Positions 59,101-64,000 of a DNA stretch of 64,000 nt are shown piece by piece (position 1 is the first letter of the stretch; the number at the start of each line of letters is the position of its first letter). A model generated the notes under the pieces. That model worked only from the letters and a program-made list of their open reading frames with translations. It did not search any database and was not told the origin of the DNA. Made by a program: the position numbers and the translations under genes. This DNA comes from Aplectana chamaeleonis (Eukaryota > Nematoda > Chromadorea > Rhabditida > Cosmocercidae), in contig JAPDOI010000009.1 in assembly GCA_029168955.1 (NCBI GenBank), positions 1,488,001 to 1,552,000 on the forward strand, read 5' to 3'.

Positions 59101-62100
59101 ACGCGAATTTTTCATCGATTTGATGATCTTGTCAATGGCGGAGGGAGAAATAGCAGGGACATCCAGCCGGTTGAGCTTCCTGATTGCTCGCATTGTTCGT
59201 CTGTTTTGCATATGACGAGGCGATGAGGCCGATGTGAAAAGTTTGCCGAGCAGACAAGCTGCCTTGTATCCGTGCTCGAATCTTCCAGACGGAAACTCGA
59301 GCATATTACGATCCGTGCTCATCTTTTTGCCAGAAATTCGTTTCAGCGTTGTCCAAGCTTTTCTGGCATTCGCGGCAAAATCAATCGACTCGGTTAGCTC
59401 TTTCCAGCGCTGCTGCTTGTGTTGATTTAGCAGCTCGAAGATGTTGTCCGACAGCTGCTGTACCGCAGGATCATTGGGATCCGGTCTTCGCTTGTCGTCT
59501 CTCATCGTGATCAGGTCGAGGACTTCGCTGGGCACGTTTAGGTGAAAAGTCCTTACACGTCCAGTGGGAATAGCTGCTTTGGAAGCACGTTCGATGGCTT
59601 TGACGATAAACTTCTCCTTATCGTAGACTGTTCCGTTCCTCGGGTAGTCGGCCGCCTGGCTGAGCAACACCTCTTTGAATAGGCCCCAGTTAGCCTTACG
59701 ATAATTGGGATAAGACTTACAACGAGAGCCAGAGAACGGAGCAAGCAAGCTATTAAGTGACAAATCCAATGGCGTAATTATGGGAACATGATCACTGGCC
59801 AGGACCACATCGGTAGACTAGTAACAGGAGATAGCTAGCGAGGATGATACAAAGGTGATATCGGGTGAGCAAGGCCTATCCAATGCCGGAAGACGAGTGG
59901 GAGAATCCTCATTGATAGGCACAAGATCACAATCATCAGCGAATAATTCAATGAGCTCACCTCTATTGTCAGGCTCTAGAGCAGAGAACCACGAGGGAGA
60001 ATGAGCATTGAAATCACCAGCTACTACAACCGAACTAGATGACAAGGCAGTATGAACAGTATGTAAGTAATTTGAGGGGTCAAACGCGTTAGGACAGGAC
60101 GTGGATGGGGGTATGTAGACGTTGACAATGTCAAGGGGGCCATTTTGTAATACAGTATGAACACCCAGACATTCTACAACATCATCAGTGGGTAGATCAA
60201 TTAGGTGAGAAGGGATAGAAGATTTTACAAATGTTGAAACACCACCACCGTGAGACGTACGTGGAACATGATAAGACAAATACCCAGGGAGACGGGGAAG
60301 GGAGGGGGAAGATGGGCTAAGCTTGGACTCCTGCAGGAGAATGACATCAGGTTGAGTGCGATCTATATACACTGTGAGTTCAGCAATTTTGGCACGTAGG
60401 CCATTGATATTGAGTTGATAAATGCAAAGACTATGTTGAGGAACCCTAGGAGGATTTACAGAGCAAGACATACAACAGTAAGCATGAGTGTGGTCATCAT
60501 AGCTGGACAATCCCGAACATTTGAGGTGCACCCAGTCAAGGCAACCACCACATTGAATGCTTTCATGTTGAGCAGATAGTCCGCAGTGACAGCAGGGATA
60601 TCGCGGTGTCTTGCTGCGCGGTCCCGGATTCCTCTCGATGCCAGCTCGTAGAAGTAGAATACAGAGGAGTGTAGCAGCCAGCCAACTACACTCCCAATAC
60701 GAAAAAACTCCACATGGAGTGATTGATGTCCGTTTGATGAGTCTCCATAACGTCGACTCCACAGATCCACCACGCGTAGGTTGAACATCTTGGATCCTCG
60801 AATATGATAATCGTGAACGCTGCCTTTAATCTATTGAGGAAGCCAGATGCCCTAGATGCGACTTGGACATGGCACCTAGAATTACCCAGCTCTGAAGACC
60901 TAAACTCTTGCTATGGATGCTAAACTAAGCACGAACGCTAGATTCACCTCCCAACCTAGAAAGCACACAATTTTACTTAAACCCACATTGCTATCATCGC
61001 TGCAGGCACTCGGACTAGAAGCTCCTTCCACTCTACGGAGTTCACTGATTTCATTGAATATGTTCGTTCCGATTACGTCATCATCAGAAAAATCAGATGG
61101 AATAACGCTAGAGCTGTCTGAAATAAAGAAATTATAAGTCGCAAGCTCCAAACGCAGAGTTAGCGTGGCGACTTTTCCTTAAAGATAGCTTAATGCCGAC
61201 AAGATAGCAATGTTCATAGACTCGCACGGCCACTGTTAGAACGCTTACGCCGTTAAAAGCCTAGAAAAGGAGCCAGAATGACTCTATTGGAGTTACTAGT
61301 TGAAAAATGTTTCCATCGAGGGACGCGGCTCAGCAAATGTGGGCGATGCCTGCATGTTTAGCTGGCTGAAGGCCCAAATATTGTCATTTAGGCTCGTTTT
61401 TGACGCTTCCTACGACGCCCTCGTTCTGGTGCAGGCCGTACGAGCCTACCGGCGTCGCTATCACGACATTTATGCGACTATAAACGATTTTTTTCTGGGG
61501 TCTCAACGAAGCAAAACATACCCTCGAAAGGATGCACATAGCACTCTCTCAACCCTGTCGAAACTGAGGGAACAAGTTGGTTGATGGCTTCATTCGATTT
61601 CTGCACAACTTCCACTACAGCAGCTGTAAAACACAACATAAATGAGCAAAACTTTTCAAAATTCGAAAGCACGGCGCCAGAGAGCCTTCCACGACACCTG
61701 ACAGTTATTTTGCGACATAGTGGCAGGATCTCTATACCGGTGTCGAACCAAAATGTAGACTAACCTTGCTCCAGTTCCTCTTGAATGACCTCAGCCTCGG
61801 CCATGACCGCCTCTACGACATCTTCCATTTCATAATCCCCACTTGAGAGAGCTTCTTGCTCTTCCAATAATTCCTTATCCTTCGAAGATGCACTCGCGGC
61901 TCTTTCCCTCGACATTCTTTCGGTAAACTCCTCTAAACTCATGAGTCGACTGAAACTTCGGATTGGAGAGCGCGGCTTCTCGGTTCGTTCAAAATGACGC
62001 ATCAATCCAGAACATATTTCTGATCTCAATTGGTCGTATGAAGATTTCTTGGGCGAGCTCGGAACTAGCTGCTTCACGTTCAGGATCGCTGGAGCAGCAC

Positions 62101-62463
62101 TGCAATTTTTAAGGAGGTCCTCAAAGCTCCGAGCATTTCTGAAGGAAGCGTCGATTCTCGCTCTACACGACTCTTCCTTCTTGGCGATGACCAAACAATC
62201 ACTAGGCTTCGTAACGTCTTCAGCTGCTTCACATTCCGAGAAATCGTCAGATATCTTCAAAATATAATGATACACAGGTCGCAAAAAATACAGAAAGCGG
62301 AGATACACCAAATGGCTACCTGAAAACAGTCCGAAAAAGCCCGATCCGAGTGCAGACTGGACAGCTCATCCGAACTACCATCATCAATAAGTAATTGCAC
62401 TTGCTTCTTCTTATCGGTCTCGAAACGTGCCGCTTTCTCTTTATCTAAATTTTTCTGATACAT
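44184..62463 (-). CDS. ~1635-residue basic, Ser-rich protein with four internal repeats; 15 exons
   Basis: Exons: 62463-62320, 62254-61765, 61623-61522, 61117-60977, 56669-56627, 56474-56347, 56206-56087, 55404-55285, 52435-52350 (or to 52364), 51779-51674, 49125-49027, 48967-48780, 48061-45324, 44850-44686, 44421-44184. The sum, 4908 nt, is divisible by three. All junctions agree except exon 9 to 10, which needs a poor donor. The N-terminal part is acidic (SDDFSECEAAEDV, EEFTERMSRERAASASSKDK). The middle has TREKAWDIA and RRRGRRQG. The 2.7 kb exon 13 is Arg/Lys/Ser/Thr-rich with RRSLRKRTFEP, many RSHDS phrases and the repeats listed separately. The C-terminus ends VLRGGNYEEWAESM. No recognised domain; composition suggests a nuclear protein. 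Upstream exons may lie beyond the window, since ATGTATCAG|AA at 62463 could also be a splice acceptor. Confidence 0.65.
44881..45211. mobile_element. TTAA-AGGCAG MITE (subfamily B) in the last-but-one intron region
   Basis: TAAAGGCTGTGTTCACGATA at the left and GTGAGCACTGCCTTTAA at the right; ATAGCCATATATGGC near the centre. It sits in the intron between exons 45324 and 44850 of the 15-exon gene. Without it, and with the local splice signals, that intron would be about 0.14 kb. The minus-strand frame that runs through it into a CxxC-rich tail is read-through, not gene sequence. Confidence 0.7.
45740..46990 (-). other. four diverged ~110-residue protein repeats
   Basis: Within exon 13, four segments share a core such as VVTIQAGDFANISASFTACK, RVIIEAGDLATVSANFTSYR, VVCIEAGDFASVSADFTACK and VTVIILEEVESVSATFTAHS, each followed by an R-T-x-E motif. 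Cores lie near plus-strand 46763-46845, 46373-46455, 46085-46165 and 45740-45830. Each of the first three is preceded by LPE..E.SVSLVG-like and RSHDS..LTP-like stretches. The alternating hydrophobic pattern suggests short beta-strands in an otherwise disordered, basic protein. The fourth is the most diverged and lacks AGD. Confidence 0.7.
48333..48521. mobile_element. CGGTCCGCA-armed MITE, copy 2
   Basis: TACTGTCGTTCTCGGAGCCA at the left and GGCCCCGAGAACGATAGCA at the right; arms include AATTCCGGTCCG..TTTGCAGACAACGG and its mirror. It lies in the intron between exons 48780 and 48061. Confidence 0.65.
49322..49931. mobile_element. TTAA-AGGCAGCATAC MITE (subfamily A), diverged
   Basis: TCAAAGGTACACGCTACACG then CTCGTAAACGTGGTTGAGAT at the left, and GTTATCTCAACCACGTTTAC, GAGCGTGTATGCTACCCCT at the right. 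The ends are worn but the arms (GGCGTGATGGGAATGGC, ACGCTTCAAAATG) match 11296-11761. An extra ~130 bp lies near 49700-49850. Intron of the 15-exon gene. Confidence 0.6.
50281..50640 (-). CDS. unassigned open frame, possible exon
   Basis: An ATG-started frame of 119 residues. Its second half (FVYTSGYISISDAVLRKAMH, RTNCRVEIINEYHKRFRLIE, CKAIPKCAMKGAG then a GT) has gene-like composition and two acceptor-like CAG sites upstream (50555 and 50513). It lies between exons 10 and 11 of the 15-exon gene, but its phase does not fit that model. It could be an alternative exon, a small nested gene or a gene fragment. Confidence 0.3.
   Translation of the reverse strand: MKSPEKYNFSAFLLLRNHVTTQCLPYRNPESRILQTSILKHPIQMQSKREVENMSSSTLPKKFVYTSGYISISDAVLRKAMHSMKRTNCRVEIINEYHKRFRLIECKAIPKCAMKGAGL
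51850..52324. mobile_element. TTAA-AGGCAGCATAC MITE (subfamily A)
   Basis: TTAA then AGGCAGCATACACGCTCGTA at the left, and its exact mirror with TTAA at the right; arms of over 200 bp. Near the centre GGAGTTCACTTATTGTAC occurs twice in tandem (52036 and 52068). It fills the intron between exons 9 and 10 of the 15-exon gene and may be why that splice is weak. Confidence 0.8.
52985..53660. mobile_element. GTCAAGCGGGG repeat family, copy 2
   Basis: GGTCGCAAAAATTTCGGACC, GGATCGCAGCATTGCTAAGG, CTGACAGTTTTAGTAATCAA and CGCTCCGATTCCAAAGAACT match the copy at 29180-29690. The right part (GGGTCAAGCGGGGCGTTGCG, AAATCGGAGCGAGC) runs in inverse orientation, so this copy is itself an inverted pair. The CCCCCCCCCC near 53629 is low-complexity. 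Confidence 0.55.
53800..54600. repeat. ATTATCTGAATCGAACCAATATCCGG minisatellite, two tracts
   Basis: Units such as TTATCTGAATCGAACCAATA, CGGATATCCGAGATTCGGAT and AAAATCGGATAA recur at roughly 46-48 bp in 53810-54040 and again, in the same orientation, at 54455-54600. The ~400 bp between the two tracts shows nothing. Intron of the 15-exon gene. Confidence 0.55.
54670..54952. mobile_element. TACTGTGC-ended MITE, copy 3
   Basis: TACTGTGCTTCTCTGGGCCG at the left; right end GGCCCAGATAAGCACAATA. Arms with GGTCCGCAATCGCATCTCCA and CGCTTTGCGGCCGCGCGC, and their mirrors. Intron of the 15-exon gene. Confidence 0.8.
55440..56049. mobile_element. TTAA-AGGCAGGGTTCGCG element (subfamily B) with nested MITE
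   Basis: TTAAAGGCAGGGTTCGCGAT at the left and ATCGAGAACCCTGCCCTTA at the right. It contains a nested GACTGGATCATA MITE (55727-55888). Together they make up almost the whole intron between exons 56087 and 55404. Confidence 0.75.
55727..55888. mobile_element. GACTGGATCATA-ended MITE, copy 2
   Basis: TATAGTTCAGTTCCGCAATC to GGAACTGGATCATA, nearly identical to 29739-29906 apart from a short deletion near the left end. It is nested in a TTAA-AGGCAG element. Confidence 0.75.
57356..60797 (-). mobile_element. CR1/jockey-like LINE with 15-bp target duplication
   Basis: TCGAATATGATAATC stands at 57341-57355 and again at 60798-60812, a perfect target-site duplication, so the element is exactly 3442 bp. 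On the minus strand it starts GAGGATCCAAGATG and ends GACTGACAAGAAGAA, a short GAA-type tail rather than poly(A), as in CR1-like elements. One large protein frame (endonuclease plus reverse transcriptase) fills it. There is no separate first frame, so the 5' end may be truncated. The clean duplication suggests a fairly recent insertion. Confidence 0.9.
57559..60762 (-). pseudogene. LINE endonuclease-reverse transcriptase, near-intact but broken
   Basis: Domains on the minus strand: a hydrophobic leader then AGIERNPGP (2A-like) near the start; a Cys/His PHD-like finger (CHCG..CGGCLDWVHLKCSG); an apurinic endonuclease with QLNINGLRAKI, VILLQESKL, VVAGDFNAHS and LASDHVPI; a reverse transcriptase with AVVIPIAKPGK, DLSAAFDNVG, GVPQGGVLSPSLFSLFL and the catalytic FLYADDITIV. 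A single in-frame TAG at 59820-59818 separates endonuclease from its SDH motif. Near 57600 the frame shifts: the C-terminal zinc-knuckle (CPDCECAEHDSLHLF) continues in another frame past the stop at 57559 and has further breaks. No ATG is in frame upstream of the leader; the frame opens at GTG 60762. Confidence 0.9.
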
Positions 62464-62639
62464 GTGATATAATGCAATGATTCGGCTTCAAGAATTACAC
62501 CTTTTAAACCGAATCGTACACTTTTAGAACGGAGCTGATTTCGTGACGGCCTCAGCAGATACAGCTGTTCTCGCACTGTAACCTTACTAGCCCTAGAGCT
62601 ATTATTCGTCCCATTTTAGCTTACCCAGTAATTTAAAAG

Positions 62640-62760
62640 AAATCTGCTTTCGCTCCAAGATTTTTACGACCCCTCCCAAACTTTTTTTTTGATAAAAATC
62701 TTCCAAAAATTATACGAGCCCCATCACGCCGGGTCGCGACCCTGCTTGACCCTAAGTCCG
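62640..62760. repeat. fragment of the GTCAAGCGGGG repeat family
   Basis: TTACGACCCCTCCCAAACTT and GTCGCGACCCTGCTTGACCC resemble the inverted right part of 52985-53660. It lies just upstream of the first exon of the 15-exon gene. Confidence 0.35.
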
Positions 62761-62919
62761 ACCCTGAAGCGACTTGGACGCTTAGGAGAAAAATTGCCAC
62801 TGCGGGAAAAAGAACTCGTAATGATGTACGAACAGTTTCTATATAGTTTCAAAACAAAAAAAAAGGAAGCTGAACGAGGAAAATCCGGTAATGCACCTCC
62901 TTCTCAAAAAAATCAAAAC

Positions 62920-63075
62920 AGGTTACTTGTAATATAAATGTAAATTACACGAATGTCTCAAGTAACTTGCATTTCTATTACATGTAACTTACATTTATAT
63001 TACATGTAACTCAAATTTATATTACATGTAAGTTACACTTACGTTACACGTATCTTACATTTATATTTTCACAAT
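62920..63075. repeat. TTACATGTAACTTACATTTATA minisatellite
   Basis: Repeats of TATTACATGTAACTTACATT at about 24-bp spacing, each centred on the palindrome TTACATGTAA. The phrase ACTTGTAATATAAATGTAA at the left is the start of the array. Confidence 0.6.
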
Positions 63076-63094
63076 GAGTGGCCATCACGTGACG

Positions 63095-63240
63095 CAGACA
63101 GCGCGTCCCGCACCACACACTACGCAAAAAAATGCTCTGCGGGGCTTTCCCTACTGGTGTGGTGTTAAGTACCTCAAACTTGGGTAATTAAATCAACAGC
63201 AACGCCAGTCGTAAGCCTGACCCCGCGAGTGCGTCGTACA
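63095..63240 (-). ncRNA. SL1-like spliced-leader RNA gene candidate
   Basis: Minus strand 63194-63173 matches the 22-nt nematode SL1 leader at 21 positions (A for G at the second base). It is followed directly by a GT splice donor (GTACTTAACACC). About 35 nt further on is GCATTTTTTTGCG, resembling an Sm-protein site, then a short hairpin (GACGC..GCGTC). This leader-donor-Sm site order and spacing is that of an SL RNA. The upstream block GTACGACGCACTC lies about 45 nt before the leader, where a proximal promoter element would be. It may be functional or a recent pseudogene. Confidence 0.5.
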
Positions 63241-63254
63241 TCCCCTTGAAAATA

Positions 63255-64000
63255 TCTTCTTGACCGATTTAAGTTACTTGCGACTTATATTGGGCCATTT
63301 AAGTCACATGTAACACATCGGAGGCGCACTTCACGCAGTATCCTCTCAGAAATTGAAAAAAAAATACTTGTGACACATATAAGCTGATGTAAAATACTTG
63401 CGACTCACCTCAAGTCATTTAAAGGCAGTGTTCACGATGATTTTCGTCCCCGAGTTTTTCACATAAGACAATGCGTTGGCCTCCAAGTGTTACCAAAATT
63501 ACGAGGAAACGGCGAGAAACGCATTAAAACGTCGTATTTCAGTGACATTGTTCTATAACATGGACTAGTTGTCCGGTTGGATGAACATGTTCATGGTGGT
63601 TGTCACCGGTGGAAAATTGGATCAATCGAAAATAAAAGAATATTTAATGCAAAGCAGGATTAGTTAGGACCCCAAGGAAAGAACGGAGCAAGAGAGATTG
63701 AAGAATTGCAAAGGACGGGTCCACAAAAGATTTCATTGTCACAACAAACAGTTCCTAAGATACTTAAGAGACGGGCTGATACTTAAGGATTTCGGGTATT
63801 TAGTTCTACCCGGGGGCCACTTAATATAGATAATAATCTCAAAACTAAAGATTTTCGTGAACACTGCCTTTAAGTTATATGCAACTTATCGATAGGAAAC
63901 CAGGTGAAATGCGCCTCCGATATGTTACATGTAGCTTAAATGGCGCAATAAAGTTGCAAGTCACTTACATGGGCTTAGATATGTTATAAGTAACTTGTTT
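63255..64000. repeat. large foldback at the right edge, with nested MITE
   Basis: ACTTGCGACTTATATTGGGCC, ATTTAAGTCACATGTAACAC, ATCGGAGGCGCACTTCAC (63265-63340) are mirrored by GTGAAATGCGCCTCCGAT, ATGTTACATGTAGCTTAAAT, GGCGCAATAAAGTTGCAAGT (63903-63962). The TTACATGTAA array at 62.9 kb may belong to the same element. It continues past the window end. Confidence 0.6.
63419..63873. mobile_element. TTAA-AGGCAGTGTTCACG MITE (subfamily B)
   Basis: TTAAAGGCAGTGTTCACGAT at the left and TTTCGTGAACACTGCCTTTAA at the right, inserted in the loop of the large foldback. The flanking TTAA is kept on both sides. Confidence 0.75.

Larger units (their letters stand above)
56702..60829. mobile_element. TTAA-AGGCAG element (subfamily B) split by a LINE
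   Basis: The left end TTAGATGCAGAGTTCACGA is worn; the right end ATCGTGAACGCTGCC..TTTAA (60811-60829) is good. The inside at 56930-57355 matches the copy at 27029-27480 (ATCTCCACGGTTTACGGAAT, GAGCGCGGAGGAATTGAGCG, GGCTCGTTTTCTGCCG). The LINE 57356-60797 is inserted 18 bases from the right end. An internal duplication (GGTTTACGGAAGGTCTAGAG and GGTTTACGGAATGTCTGGTG) makes this copy longer. Intron of the 15-exon gene. Confidence 0.75.

Noticed and set aside
1..64000. tRNA or 5S rRNA genes
   Set aside because: I looked for A/B-box pairs such as GGTTCGAATCC and for 5S-like text near the SL1 copies and found none I could support by eye.

Overview
The window looks like nuclear DNA of a clade V (strongylid, hookworm-like) parasitic nematode. 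Four things point there. Coding sequence is split into many small exons with TTTCAG-type 3' splice sites, and introns that have not been invaded are only about 55-70 bp. SL1-like spliced-leader sequences are present. A mariner of the cecropia/Hsmar1-like kind known from hookworms (bandit) is present. Introns and spacers are crowded with short inverted-repeat elements. No bacterial, viral or organellar genes were seen. Species assignment is inference.

Layout. 0-9.4 kb is repeat DNA without a gene: small foldbacks, a 1.4 kb foldback built from CAGCTGGC-rich modules (2.3-3.7 kb), and a 4.25 kb element with hAT-like ends (4.58-8.83 kb) that carries a 587-bp higher-order satellite. 9.5-25.6 kb is one plus-strand gene, triokinase/FMN cyclase (dihydroxyacetone kinase). 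It has 15 exons, 590 residues and both DhaK and DhaL domains; its introns hold a decayed mariner and many MITEs. Facing it tail to tail is a minus-strand gene (31.4-25.6 kb) for a beta-propeller-like protein whose first residues recall the NUP214 N-terminal propeller. Next on the minus strand are a four-exon gene for a 135-residue protein (33.95-33.05 kb), a gene of at least 12 exons for a protein with two C2H2 fingers (43.2-37.7 kb), and a 15-exon gene spanning 62.5-44.2 kb for a basic/serine-rich protein of about 1635 residues that contains four diverged copies of a ~110-residue repeat.

Mobile DNA. Several families recur: elements ending TTAA-AGGCAG in two subfamilies; TACTGTGC-ended, GGTCCGTGGCTTG-ended and GACTGGATCATA-ended MITEs; and a CGGTCCGCA-armed family. 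A CR1/jockey-like LINE (57.36-60.80 kb) with a perfect 15-bp target duplication is inserted in one TTAA-AGGCAG element, which itself lies in an intron of the 15-exon gene. Conversely, the tail of a related LINE (26.8-27.56 kb) is split by another TTAA-AGGCAG element; reading across the junction shows the original TTAA site. Three SL1-like cassettes (21.4, 41.0 and 63.2 kb, all minus strand) share upstream sequence.

Gene models were built by hand, checking splice-site motif and reading phase at each junction. All junctions agree except two, which are flagged. Product names rest on recognised motifs; no database search was possible.
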